Below are positions 18,110-27,205 of a stretch of DNA of 64,000 nt, in pieces. The translations under genes and the position numbers were made by a program. Position 1 is the stretch's first letter; each line of letters opens with the position of its first letter. The stretch lies in assembly GCF_016615815.1 (NCBI RefSeq), contig NZ_CP067112.1:2666001-2730000 (forward strand). The letters are read 5' to 3'. Below the pieces are notes generated by a model. It searched no databases and had not been told where the DNA came from. It was given only the letters and a program-made list of their open reading frames with translations. The DNA is from Luteimonas sp. MC1572 (lineage in GTDB: Bacteria; Pseudomonadota; Gammaproteobacteria; Xanthomonadales; Xanthomonadaceae).

Positions 18110-19158
18110 GGCGTCCTCCTGACGGGCTGCAGCGGCAGGCTGAGCTCGCAGGCATAGTAGCCCGCGTCCCAACCGCAGGTCATCCGCGCGCGCGGGCCGA
18201 ATGCATAGCCGAGCCGGTGCGCGATGTTGCGTTGCGCGTGGCCCGCTCCGTGCACACCCGGCACGTGCGGCGGGAGCGACGGGTTGTTGACGCGCAGCCG
18301 CAGGGCGTCGCCCTCCACCGCGACGTCGATGGCCACGGTGCCGCCCTCGGGCAGGCGCGAAATACCGTGCAGCACCGCGTTCTCAAGCAAGGGCTGCAGC
18401 ACCAGGCGCGGCATCGCCAGGTCCCACGGCAACGGCTCGGTCTTGCGCCATTCCACGCGCAGGCGCTCGCCGAGGCGCAGCTGCTCGATGCCCAGGTAGC
18501 CTTCGGCCAGGCGCACCTCCTCGGCCAGCGAGGAATCCCCCTCGCCAGCGCCGAGCGCGGCGCGGAACAGGTCGGACAGGTCGAGCACGGCGCGCTCGGC
18601 GACCTCGGGATCGCGGCGCAGCAAGGTGGCGATCATGTTCATGCTGTTGAACAGGAAGTGCGGGCGGATCCGCGCCTGCAGCGCGTCGGCCTCGGCGCGG
18701 GCGTGCGCGGCGAGCTGCGCCTGCCAGCGATCGATGACGTAGAAGTAGCGCAATGCCAGCGCGGTGATCAGCGTGACCACGCCCGCCGATCCGGTGACGA
18801 AGCGCAACGATGACGGCCAGCCACCGGCATCGCCGACACTTGCGAACAGCGCGTGCACGATCGCCGCCACCACCGCAGCGACCAGGGCCGAGAGCGCCAC
18901 CGCCGCCAGCGCCCCGGTGCGCCGAGGCAGGCGCGACAGCGTGCGTCGCGACACGCACAGCAGCACCGACACCGACAGCGCCAGCCACAGCGCGAAGCCG
19001 CTGGTGGACAGCACGCGCGCAAGGTCCCAGCGCGAGCCGGCATCGGGCACCAGCACCACCACCACGACCACCAGCTGCGCCATGCCGAGCATGGCGCCCA
19101 GCCGCGGCAGGCGACACAGGTCGGGCAACCACGGCTCGTCGGCGCGCGGGTCGCCCAT
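18106..19158 (-). CDS. Sensor histidine kinase, LytS/AlgZ type
   Basis: A 350-residue inner-membrane kinase. The N-terminal third has four hydrophobic helices (for example LGMAQLVVVVVVLVPDA and LWLALSVSVLLCV). The His-kinase-internal region holds the H-box RIRPHFLFNSMNMIATLLRR and an ATP-binding region with PRLVLQPLLENAVLHG. The ATG at 19158 gives the family length; an upstream start would overlap the esterase. Its stop overlaps the TTG of the response regulator. Four bases separate it from the esterase gene, so the three genes are probably one transcript. Confidence 0.9.
   Translation of the reverse strand: MGDPRADEPWLPDLCRLPRLGAMLGMAQLVVVVVVLVPDAGSRWDLARVLSTSGFALWLALSVSVLLCVSRRTLSRLPRRTGALAAVALSALVAAVVAAIVHALFASVGDAGGWPSSLRFVTGSAGVVTLITALALRYFYVIDRWQAQLAAHARAEADALQARIRPHFLFNSMNMIATLLRRDPEVAERAVLDLSDLFRAALGAGEGDSSLAEEVRLAEGYLGIEQLRLGERLRVEWRKTEPLPWDLAMPRLVLQPLLENAVLHGISRLPEGGTVAIDVAVEGDALRLRVNNPSLPPHVPGVHGAGHAQRNIAHRLGYAFGPRARMTCGWDAGYYACELSLPLQPVRRTP
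18115..18120 (-). promoter_or_regulatory. Ribosome binding site deciding a TTG start
   Basis: AGGAGG on the minus strand, five bases before the TTG at 18109. It lies inside the end of the sensor kinase gene and supports translational coupling of the two-component pair. Confidence 0.75.
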
Positions 19159-19162
19159 CGCC

Positions 19163-19867
19163 TCAGCCCGCGGAAAAGCGGCGCGACATCCAGTCACCGA
19201 GATCACTGATCTCCTCGGCGCACACCGAATGCGGCATGGGATAGGCGTGCCAGTCGACGTCGAAGCCGAGCTCGCGCAGCAGCGCCGCGCTGCCCTGCCC
19301 GGCCTGGAACGGGACCACCGGGTCCTGGCTGCCATGGCCGAAGAACACCGGCGCGCGCACGCGGGCTTCGGCCAGCACGCTGCGCGCCTTGTTGGCGGAG
19401 GGTACGTAGGTCGACAGTGCCACCAGCCCTGCCAGCGGCTCTGCGCTGCGCAGCCCGGCGGCCAGCGTGACCGCCCCGCCCTGCGAGAATCCGGCCAGCA
19501 GCACGCGCCCGCGCGGCACGCCGCGCGTGGCCTCGCGCGCGATCAATGCCTCCACCTGGGCGACGGACTCGGCCACACCGGTTTCATCGGCACGCGTGTC
19601 GAGGTCGGCATCGACGATGTCGTACCAGGCCCGCATCGCCATGTGGTTGTTGATGGTCACCTTGCGCACTGGCGCATGCGGGAACACGAAGCGCAGCGCC
19701 GGCCAGTCGCGGCGCACCAGCTGCGGGACGATGGGTGCGAAGTCGTGGCCATCTGCGCCCAGGCCGTGCAGCCAGATCACGCTCCAGGCCGGCGACGTTC
19801 CGGTCTCGTGTTCGATGCAGTCCAGCGGCATAGCGGCACTCGGCAAGGTTGGCGCGCCATTATGCAT
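19163..19867 (-). CDS. Alpha/beta-hydrolase carboxylesterase (EstB/phospholipase family)
   Basis: A 234-residue cytoplasmic esterase. The oxyanion region WLHGLGADGHDF, nucleophile Ser in LLAGFSQGGAV, Asp in HGSQDPVVPF and His in YPMPHSVCAEE form a complete triad. The family hydrolyses short-chain acyl esters, and related proteins act on lysophospholipids or acyl-proteins. The start could also be the ATG at 19831 (MPLDCIEHETG), which matches homologue length better. It lies immediately upstream of the LytS-type kinase on the same strand. Confidence 0.88.
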   Translation of the reverse strand: MHNGAPTLPSAAMPLDCIEHETGTSPAWSVIWLHGLGADGHDFAPIVPQLVRRDWPALRFVFPHAPVRKVTINNHMAMRAWYDIVDADLDTRADETGVAESVAQVEALIAREATRGVPRGRVLLAGFSQGGAVTLAAGLRSAEPLAGLVALSTYVPSANKARSVLAEARVRAPVFFGHGSQDPVVPFQAGQGSAALLRELGFDVDWHAYPMPHSVCAEEISDLGDWMSRRFSAG

Positions 19868-19898
19868 GGCGCATCCGCCGCGGCCCGATGGCCCTGGG

Positions 19899-20870
19899 CT
19901 ACTGGTCGAGCGTGAAGCGCACGGTGATCATGGATGCCACGTTGTCGCCGGTGGGCTCGAAGCGGTACTCGCCCACCGCGACCAGCGCGGAGCGGTCGAA
20001 CACGCCCGGCGGCGTGGCGCTGACCACGCGCGCCGCCGCTACCGAACCATCCGGAAGGATGGTGAAACCGACCTGCACCGCGCCCTCGACGCGACGATTC
20101 AGGGCCGCCGCCGGATAGCGCGCGGCAGGCTGGTGAAGCAGCCGCGGGGAAGGCTTCGGCGAGGTCGCCGCCATGGACGCGCGTTCGACGGCTGCGTGCG
20201 TGGGGCGTGCCGGCGCTGGCAAAGGCACCTCGGCTTCGGCGCGCCGCTCTGCCACGGGCGGAGAGCGCGGCTGCGACGGCGCCGGCGGCGCCACGACGGC
20301 CGCCGCAGCCCGCGTCGCGGCAGCCGCGCGCGCATCCGCGTCACTTCGCTGGCGCTGCGCCTCCACCGCGGCCAGGCGCACGGCCTGTTCGCGGTCAGCC
20401 TTCGCCCCTTCTTCGATATCGGCTTCCACGCCGACGATCGCGCTGGCGAGCCGCTGCAGGGCAGGCGCATCCGGATCACTCGCGGCGATCAACCGGTGCA
20501 GGCGATGCGCCTCGGCGGTGTCGCGCCGCGCGATCGCCTGTTCGCACGCGATCAACAGGTAGGGCTGCAGGTCGGTGATCGCGCTCGCCAGCGCGGCGTC
20601 ATCGGGGTGGCGGCGTTTCGCTTCCAGCCAGTATTCGATGGCACTGTCGCCGGCGGGCGCATGCAGCCGACCCTCGCTCAGCGCGCGGCTGCCCGACGCT
20701 TTCAGTTCGTCGATCGGCTGCCGCGACAGGTCCACGACGGGCGTTGCGATCGCAGGCGAAGCGTCAGCTCCGCCATCCGCTGCCGCCCCGCTGCCGTCAT
20801 GCGCCTGCGGTTGGCAGGCACATGCCAACAGCGCCGCGGCGAGCGCCGCGACCGGTAGTCCAAGCCTCAT
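19899..20870 (-). CDS. Lipoprotein with C-terminal TonB domain
   Basis: A 323-residue envelope protein. The ATG at 20870 starts MRLGLPVAALAAALLACAC, a lipoprotein-type signal ending at a cysteine. A helical TPR-like region (about residues 55-150) and a Pro/Ala/Arg-rich linker precede a C-terminal TonB domain (RYPAAALNRRVEGAVQVGFT, then VGEYRFEP). TonB proteins normally have an N-terminal membrane helix; a lipoprotein anchor is unusual and suggests a TonB-like energiser or an outer-membrane structural protein rather than classical TonB. No exbB/exbD is nearby. Confidence 0.75.
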   Translation of the reverse strand: MRLGLPVAALAAALLACACQPQAHDGSGAAADGGADASPAIATPVVDLSRQPIDELKASGSRALSEGRLHAPAGDSAIEYWLEAKRRHPDDAALASAITDLQPYLLIACEQAIARRDTAEAHRLHRLIAASDPDAPALQRLASAIVGVEADIEEGAKADREQAVRLAAVEAQRQRSDADARAAAATRAAAAVVAPPAPSQPRSPPVAERRAEAEVPLPAPARPTHAAVERASMAATSPKPSPRLLHQPAARYPAAALNRRVEGAVQVGFTILPDGSVAAARVVSATPPGVFDRSALVAVGEYRFEPTGDNVASMITVRFTLDQ

Positions 20871-20940
20871 TTCCAAGCCCCCTGTGGCTTACGGGGGGCA
20901 GCTTATGCCGCGTCGATGACGCTGCCGCTGCAGTCCCGCT

Positions 20941-22836
20941 TCAGTTCCGCGACGGAGCCGCGCGCAGGGCGTTGGCGCGCACCAGCACTTCGGGGGGCGC
21001 AAGTTCCTCCGGCGTGGCGAACACGCGATGCCGGCGCAGCCACTGCCCGGCCGCGCGCGAAGCGCCAAGCGCGACGATCGGGATCGACAGCACCAGGCCC
21101 AGCACCACCGGCGACATCCACGCCGCCAGCGCCGGCGACACCATCCACGCGGCAATTCCGGCGCCGATGCCGAACAGCGTCATGCCGCCATACAGGCGCA
21201 GCAGTTCGCGCAGCGGCAGGCTGCCATCGTCGCGGCGCTGCGATTCCCAGCCCGAGTCGCGCCCGGCCAGCACCTCCGCCACGCCACGCGACTGCACGTA
21301 CATGGTCACCGGCGCCATCAGCGCCGCGAGCAGGGTTTCCAGCAGCACGCCGAGCGCGGAGCGCAATGCGCCGCCGCAGCCGCGGCGCATGGCGGGATCG
21401 ATGACGGTCGCCAGCCAGCCCATGAGCTTCGGCGACAGCAGCATCGACATGGTCAGCGCGAACACGCCGAGGAAGCGGTCCTCGTCCTGCTCGCGCCAGT
21501 ACCCGGTGGGCGTGAATCCCTCCAGCGACACCTGGCCGAACGAGAATCCGGCATGCAGCAGCGGGATGGCGATGCCGACGATCATCAGCATCGCCCACAT
21601 CGGCGCGGTGAAGTAATGGCCGATGCCGATCAGGAGGTGCCAGCGGCTCACCCAGTGCAGGCCCTTCGCAGGCAGCACCGCGCCGTGCTGCAGGTTGCCC
21701 TGGCACCAGCGCCGGTCGCGCACCAGCATGTCGGTCAGCGACGGCGGGCCTTCCTCGTAGCTCCCGGCGAGCGCGGGGATCATGTGCAGCGCCCAGCCGC
21801 CGCGGCGCAGCAGCGCGGCCTCCACGAAGTCATGGCTGAGCACGGTGCCGGCGAACGGCTTGACGCCGCGCAGCTCGGGCAGCCCGGCGCATGCGGCGAA
21901 CGCGCGCGTGCGGATCATCGCGTTGTGGCCCCAGTAGTTGCTCTCCGCGCCGTGCCACCAGGCCACGCCGTAGGCGATCACCGGCCCGTACACGCGGCCG
22001 GCGAACTGCTGCATGCGCGCGAACAGCGTGCTGCCGTTCACGATCACCGGCAGGGTCTGGATCAGCGCCACGTCGTCGTGGCCCTGCATGGCCGCGGCCA
22101 GGCGCACGATGGTGTCGCCGGTCATCAGGCTGTCGGCGTCCAGGATCAGGAACTGCGGGTACGCGCCGCCCCAGCGACGCACCCAGTCGGAAATGTTGCC
22201 GGCCTTGCGCTCGCTGTTGTCGTCGCGCAGGCGGTAGTGCACGCGCGCCTGCGCGCCCAGCCGCGCACGCAGCGCGGCGAACGCTTCGCGCTCTTCCTGC
22301 TGCAGCTGCGGCTTGCGGGTGTCGCTCAGCACGAAGAAATCGAAGTGGTCCAGGCGCCCGGTCGCGGCCAGCGACTCGTGCATGGCCTGCAGGCCGGCCA
22401 TCAGCCGCCCGGGCTCCTCGTTGTAGATCGGCATCAGCAGCGCCGTGCGCGAGCCCAGCGCCGGCAGCGGCTCGCCGGGGCGGATGCCAAGCCGTGCCGG
22501 GCGTTTCTGCAGCACCAGCACGAAGCCCGCGATCGCACCGACGAACGCCTGCACGATCCACGCGAACAGCAGCACGAACAGCACCAGCAGCGTGCCTTCC
22601 AGCGGATCGATGCCGTTGCCGCGCAGCAGCCACCAGATCTGGTAGGCCGCGAACAGGGTCACGCTGACGGCGCTGCCGATCACCGCGAAGCGCCGCCAGC
22701 GCATGTTCGGCGGCCGCGTCGGGAAGCCGGGACTGCGCAGCGTGCCCGCGGCCAGGGTCTGCACCGGCATGGTCAGCGGCGACTCCGGCGGCAGGTCGCC
22801 AGGCGTCGATGTGTCGCGCACCGGAGACGTGCTCAC
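20941..22836 (-). CDS. opgH: Glucan biosynthesis glucosyltransferase H
   Basis: An inner-membrane GT2 glucosyltransferase that polymerises the backbone of osmoregulated periplasmic glucans. Membrane helices flank a cytoplasmic catalytic domain with [12 protein letters not shown] (D-x-D), a later acidic base in [17 protein letters not shown] and the processive-type [12 protein letters not shown]. At about 630 residues it lacks the long N-terminal extension of E. coli OpgH. Two GTG starts are possible: 22836, which overlaps the opgD stop as GTGA (chosen), and 22845. It is the second gene of opgD-opgH. Confidence 0.93.
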   Translation of the reverse strand: MSTSPVRDTSTPGDLPPESPLTMPVQTLAAGTLRSPGFPTRPPNMRWRRFAVIGSAVSVTLFAAYQIWWLLRGNGIDPLEGTLLVLFVLLFAWIVQAFVGAIAGFVLVLQKRPARLGIRPGEPLPALGSRTALLMPIYNEEPGRLMAGLQAMHESLAATGRLDHFDFFVLSDTRKPQLQQEEREAFAALRARLGAQARVHYRLRDDNSERKAGNISDWVRRWGGAYPQFLILDADSLMTGDTIVRLAAAMQGHDDVALIQTLPVIVNGSTLFARMQQFAGRVYGPVIAYGVAWWHGAESNYWGHNAMIRTRAFAACAGLPELRGVKPFAGTVLSHDFVEAALLRRGGWALHMIPALAGSYEEGPPSLTDMLVRDRRWCQGNLQHGAVLPAKGLHWVSRWHLLIGIGHYFTAPMWAMLMIVGIAIPLLHAGFSFGQVSLEGFTPTGYWREQDEDRFLGVFALTMSMLLSPKLMGWLATVIDPAMRRGCGGALRSALGVLLETLLAALMAPVTMYVQSRGVAEVLAGRDSGWESQRRDDGSLPLRELLRLYGGMTLFGIGAGIAAWMVSPALAAWMSPVVLGLVLSIPIVALGASRAAGQWLRRHRVFATPEELAPPEVLVRANALRAAPSRN

Positions 22837-24422
22837 GGCGTCCACCGCGACAGCCAGGTTTCCGACAGCCGCCCGGCGGCGCCTTCAAGCCAGGCACGCA
22901 GTTCGATCGCGCGCGCCGTGCCGGGATCGAGCTCGAAGCTCATGCGCCAGCCGGCGGTATCCGGATTGCGGTAGGTGACCGCGTTGCGCAGCGTGCCGGC
23001 CGAAGCACTGGCCTGCACGCGCACGCCGTCGGCGCGGCCATCGAGGTCGCCGCCGACGAAATCGACCATGTACAGCCGGCCCTTGCCTGCATCCAGCGCG
23101 CCGCTGCGGGTGGCGGCCACGCGCGCCAGGCGCGGATGCCAGGCGTGGTCGCGGCACCAGTGCAGGCGGTAGCGGAAACGGTGTTCGCGGCCCGCGGCGA
23201 GCGGCTCGGCCGGCCGCCAGAAGGCGACGATGTTGTCGCTGAACTCGTCGCCGGTGGGAATCTCCACCAGGTGCACTTCGCCCGCGCCCCAGGCGTCGAG
23301 CGGCTCCACCCAGCAGCTCGGGCGCTTCTCGTAGCCGGCTTCGAAGTCCTGGAACTCGCCGGCATCGCGCTTGCGCTGCATCAGGCCGAAGCCACGCGGA
23401 TCGCGGTCCTGGAAGCCGCTGTGCTCGAGCAGTGCCGGATTGCGCAGCGGCCGCCAGGCCTGCTCGTCGCCGCCGGTCCACAGCGCCAGGCCGTCGGAGT
23501 CGTGCACCGCGGGGCGCGCGTCGTCCACGCCGACGCGGTCGTGCGCGTCGAACTCGAACATGCTGGTCAAGGGCGCGATGCCGGCGTTGGCGAGGGGGAC
23601 GCGCGGATACAGGCGCGCGTCGACATCGAACACCGTCTCGTCGCCAGGTGTCATCACGAAGCGGAACGCACCCGCGACGCTCGGCGAATCGAGCAGCGCG
23701 TGCACCACGAGGCTCGCGGCACCCGCTGCCGGGCGTTCCAGCCAGAAGCCGCGGAACACCGGAAACTCTTCCGCGCCCGGGTCGCCGCTGCCCAGCGCCA
23801 GCCCGCGCGCCGACAGGCCGTAGCCGAGCCCCCGCGCCACCGCGCGGAAGTAGCTGGCACCGAGGAAACTCGCCAGTTCGTCGAACTGGCCGGGGCGCTG
23901 CACGGGGGCATGCACGCGGAAGCCGGCGAAGCCGAGGTCCTCGCCTTCGGGTGGCTGTGGCACGCCGTGGTCGAAGTCGAACAGCTCGCGCGAATACGGG
24001 AACGGGCGCGTGCGGCCGTCCTCCACCAGGTGCATGTCCACGCGATCCTGGAACATGTAGCCACGGTGGAAGAACTGCACCTGGAACGGCAGGCCGTCGT
24101 CGCGCCAGAGCGCGCGTGCAGCGCGGAAGCGGTAGTCGCGGTACTGGTCGTAGCCGAGTCCGGCAAGTGCGCGTGGCAGCGTGCGCGAGACCGGCACATG
24201 CGGAACCGATGCCAGTCGGCGTGCAATGGCGGGCACGGTGCCGGCATCGAACCCCGCCGCGGCCGCCGGCGCGCGCGCGCGCGCCAGCGACGGCCAGGTG
24301 GCGATCGCAGGCAGGGCAAGCCCGGCGAAAAGGAATTGTCGACGTTGCAAAGGGGACGGCGCGGGGGATGGAGGCGGCAATGTAACAACGAACAGGGTGG
24401 CGATGCTGCGCGCGTATTTCAC
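22833..24422 (-). CDS. opgD: Periplasmic glucan biosynthesis protein, OpgD/OpgG family
   Basis: About 530 residues. A twin-arginine signal ([19 protein letters not shown]) points to Tat export and hence OpgD rather than Sec-exported OpgG. The body shows the OpgG/D fold: [31 protein letters not shown], then [17 protein letters not shown] and a C-terminal Ig-like domain. These proteins shape or branch the glucan made by OpgH. The start is uncertain: GTG at 24422 (used), ATG at 24467, or TTG at 24350 directly before the RR motif. It overlaps opgH by four bases. Confidence 0.88.
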   Translation of the reverse strand: MKYARSIATLFVVTLPPPSPAPSPLQRRQFLFAGLALPAIATWPSLARARAPAAAAGFDAGTVPAIARRLASVPHVPVSRTLPRALAGLGYDQYRDYRFRAARALWRDDGLPFQVQFFHRGYMFQDRVDMHLVEDGRTRPFPYSRELFDFDHGVPQPPEGEDLGFAGFRVHAPVQRPGQFDELASFLGASYFRAVARGLGYGLSARGLALGSGDPGAEEFPVFRGFWLERPAAGAASLVVHALLDSPSVAGAFRFVMTPGDETVFDVDARLYPRVPLANAGIAPLTSMFEFDAHDRVGVDDARPAVHDSDGLALWTGGDEQAWRPLRNPALLEHSGFQDRDPRGFGLMQRKRDAGEFQDFEAGYEKRPSCWVEPLDAWGAGEVHLVEIPTGDEFSDNIVAFWRPAEPLAAGREHRFRYRLHWCRDHAWHPRLARVAATRSGALDAGKGRLYMVDFVGGDLDGRADGVRVQASASAGTLRNAVTYRNPDTAGWRMSFELDPGTARAIELRAWLEGAAGRLSETWLSRWTP

Positions 24423-24514
24423 GCCGTCATCACACCCGTGAGCCGCGCTGGCCGCCACGCGGCGCATCACATCCGCATGCGAAAATCGCGACCTGTCCAA
24501 ATGCAGGGCCGCGC

Positions 24515-25693
24515 ATGCCGACCGCCCCACTCGTCTGGGAAGCCACGATCGCGCTGATCGTCGCGCTGCTTGCCTTCGACTACTTCTTCCACGTGCGCAA
24601 GGCGCACTCGCCCAGCCTGCGCGAGGCGGCGGTCTGGTCGGCGCTTTACGTCGGCATCGCCCTGCTGTTCGGCGCGGGCGTCTGGTACTGGGGCGGCGCC
24701 ACGATGGGCGCGGAGTACTTCTCCGGCTATGTCACCGAAAAGGCGCTGTCGGTCGACAACATCTTCGTTTTCCTGGTGATCATGGCGAGCTTCAAGGTGC
24801 CGCGCGAGGACCAGCAGAAGGTCCTGCTGTTCGGCATCACCTTCGCGCTGATCGCGCGCACGGTGTTCATCCTGCTTGGCGCAGCGCTGATCGAACGCTT
24901 CTCGTGGGTCTTCTACCTGTTCGGCCTGGCGCTGCTGCTCACCGCCGGCAACCTGCTCAAGCCGCAGCACCACGGCGAAGAGGATGAAAAGCCCAACATC
25001 GTGGTGCGCGTGGTGCGCAAGGTGTTCCACTCCAGCCCGCACTACGACGGCGACAAGCTGTTCACCACCTGGCAGGGCAAGCGCGCGCTCACGCCGATGC
25101 TGCTGGTGATGCTGGCGATCGGCGGCACCGACATCCTGTTCGCGTTCGATTCGATCCCGGCGATCTTCGGCCTCACCCAGAACATCTACATCGTGTTCAC
25201 CGCCACGGCGTTCTCGCTGCTCGGCCTGCGCCAGCTGTACTTCCTGGTAGGTGGCCTGCTCGAGCGGCTGGTGTACCTGTCACTTGGCCTGGCCGCGGTG
25301 CTCGGCTTCATCGGCGTCAAACTCGTGGTCCACGCGCTGCACGAGAACAACCTGCCGTTCATCAACGACGGCGATCCGGTGAAGGTGATCGAGATCAGTA
25401 CCGGGCTGTCGCTGGTGGTGATCGTCGGCCTGCTTCTGCTCACGGTGCTGGTGTCGCTGGTCAGCCCCAAGGGCAAGGCCAAGGCCGCGGTCACCAGGCT
25501 GCGCCGGTACGTGGGGGACTATCTCGCGCTGGGCGACGACGCGCCGGCGGCGGAGCGCGCACGCCTGCATGCCGAGGTCGTGGCGGCCGAGGCGCGCGTG
25601 CACGCGCTGGAGCCGCGCTTCAAGGCGATGATCACCCACCCGAAGAAGCTGCACCACGACGTGGCGCGCGTGCACGCCGCGCATCGCGGCTGA
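24515..25693 (+). CDS. TerC/Alx family integral membrane protein
   Basis: A 392-residue polytopic protein of the TerC family, linked to manganese export and metallation of exported proteins (Alx/MeeF type) and to tellurite resistance. Conserved acidic membrane motifs are present: YVTEKALSVDNIFVFLVIM and IGGTDILFAFDSIPAIFGLT. A 90-residue cytoplasmic C-terminal extension is rich in Ala, Arg and His. It is divergent from opgD. I looked for a yybP-ykoY type manganese riboswitch in the 90-base gap and saw no convincing fold. Confidence 0.9.
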   Translation: MPTAPLVWEATIALIVALLAFDYFFHVRKAHSPSLREAAVWSALYVGIALLFGAGVWYWGGATMGAEYFSGYVTEKALSVDNIFVFLVIMASFKVPREDQQKVLLFGITFALIARTVFILLGAALIERFSWVFYLFGLALLLTAGNLLKPQHHGEEDEKPNIVVRVVRKVFHSSPHYDGDKLFTTWQGKRALTPMLLVMLAIGGTDILFAFDSIPAIFGLTQNIYIVFTATAFSLLGLRQLYFLVGGLLERLVYLSLGLAAVLGFIGVKLVVHALHENNLPFINDGDPVKVIEISTGLSLVVIVGLLLLTVLVSLVSPKGKAKAAVTRLRRYVGDYLALGDDAPAAERARLHAEVVAAEARVHALEPRFKAMITHPKKLHHDVARVHAAHRG

Positions 25694-25713
25694 CCGCGTC
25701 GATCCGCGACATG

Positions 25714-25740
25714 CGCCGCGCCGCGCGGCGCAGCGCGGCG
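25714..25740. terminator. Hairpin between convergent genes
   Basis: Inverted repeat CGCCGCGC / GCGCGGCG with an 11-base loop, between the 3' ends of the TerC gene and the efflux outer-membrane gene. There is no T tract, and the region is so GC-rich that chance is possible. Confidence 0.35.
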
Positions 25741-25750
25741 TGTGGCCCGG

Positions 25751-27205
25751 CTAGTCGCCGCTTGCGGCAGCGACCGCCGAACGCTCCTGCCAGCCGCCGC
25801 CGAGGACCTTGTACAGGGTGACCCGGTTGCGCTGTTCGGCCATGCGCGTGGCCACCAGCGCCTGCTGCGTGGCATACAGCGTGCGCTGCGCATCCAGCCG
25901 CACCAGCGAGCTGTCGAGGCCCGCGCCATGGCGGGCCTGCGCCAGTGCTTCGGCGCGGGTGGCAGCGTCGACCAGAGCTTGCTGCGCGCGCACCTGGCGG
26001 GCCAGCGCATCCGCCTGCGCCAGCGCGTCGGCGACCTCGCGGAAGCCGACCTGGATCGCCTTTTCGTACTCCGCAAGCGCGATGTCGCGTTCGGCGGTGG
26101 CCACGCCGAGGCCGGCACGCAGGCGTCCGCCCTGGAAGATCGGCAGGTTGACCTGCGGCATGAAGCTCCAGACGCGGGTGCCGCCCTCGAACAGGCCGGA
26201 CAGCGCGTCGCTGGCCGAGCCGACGCTGCCGGTCAGCGAGATCGACGGAAAGAACGCGGCGCGCGCCGCGCCGATGTTGGCGCTGGCGGCCTGCAGTCGG
26301 TGCTCGGCGGCGATCACGTCGGGCCGGCGCAGCAGTGCTTCCGCCGGCAGTCCCGCCGGCAGCGCGGTGAGGCCGAGCACGGCGCCTGAATCACGCAGCG
26401 GCAGCAGCTCGGGCGGCACCGGCGCGCCGGCCAGCAGGTCGAGCGCGTTGCGGTCCAATGCCACCTGGCCCTGCAGGCGCGCGACATCCGAACGCGTGCC
26501 TTCCACCTGGGTGCGCACCTGCTCCACCTCGAGCGCCGACGTGGCGCCCAGCGCCTGGCGCTGCGCGGTGAGTGACAGCGTGCGCTCGTAGGTCTCCAGC
26601 GCGGATTCCGCCAGGCGCAGCTGCTCCTGGTCGGAGGCCAGCGCCAGCCATGCGCCGACGACTTCGGCCACCAGCGACAGCTGCGTGCCGCGCTGCGCCT
26701 CGGCCGTGGCCAGGTATTGCTGCAGCGCCGCCTCGCCGAGGTTGCGCACGCGTCCGAACAGGTCGAGTTCGAACGCCGCCAGGCCGATGCCGGCGACATA
26801 CGACTCGCTGTCGGGCACATCGCCGCCGACGCGCTCCATGGTGGCGCTGGCGCCGAGCGACGGCATGCGGTCGGCACGGCGGATGCCGTACTGCGCGCGC
26901 GCACGTTCGACGTTGAGGATCGCCACGCGCAGGTCGCGGTTGTTGTCCAGCGCCTGGGCGACGACCGCTTCGAGCGCCGGGTCGGCGAGGAAGTCGCGCC
27001 AGCCGACATCGGCCATGGGCAGCGCGGCAATGGCCGGCTCGGCCGGCGCGAACGCGCCGGCCTGGCCCGCGGGCGTGGTCGCGGGCAGCGGCCATTCCAC
27101 GGGGATCGCGGGTGCGGCGGCGGGGGTGGCTGGCACCAGCGTGGCGCAGCCGGAGACCGCCAGCGCGATGGCCAGCGCGAGGCTCGCGTGCAGTGGCTTA
27201 TGCAT
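25751..27205 (-). CDS. RND efflux outer-membrane lipoprotein, OprM/NodT family
   Basis: A 484-residue TolC-like channel with a lipoprotein signal ([15 protein letters not shown]). Typical segments are [40 protein letters not shown] and the second-half repeat [17 protein letters not shown]. It forms the outer-membrane exit duct of the tripartite pump encoded just upstream. Its start overlaps the end of the permease gene by eight bases. Confidence 0.92.
   Translation of the reverse strand: MHKPLHASLALAIALAVSGCATLVPATPAAAPAIPVEWPLPATTPAGQAGAFAPAEPAIAALPMADVGWRDFLADPALEAVVAQALDNNRDLRVAILNVERARAQYGIRRADRMPSLGASATMERVGGDVPDSESYVAGIGLAAFELDLFGRVRNLGEAALQQYLATAEAQRGTQLSLVAEVVGAWLALASDQEQLRLAESALETYERTLSLTAQRQALGATSALEVEQVRTQVEGTRSDVARLQGQVALDRNALDLLAGAPVPPELLPLRDSGAVLGLTALPAGLPAEALLRRPDVIAAEHRLQAASANIGAARAAFFPSISLTGSVGSASDALSGLFEGGTRVWSFMPQVNLPIFQGGRLRAGLGVATAERDIALAEYEKAIQVGFREVADALAQADALARQVRAQQALVDAATRAEALAQARHGAGLDSSLVRLDAQRTLYATQQALVATRMAEQRNRVTLYKVLGGGWQERSAVAAASGD

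Noticed and set aside
24423..24514. A manganese (yybP-ykoY) riboswitch upstream of the TerC gene
   Set aside because: The family suggests one, but the gap is short and I could not find the conserved paired regions.
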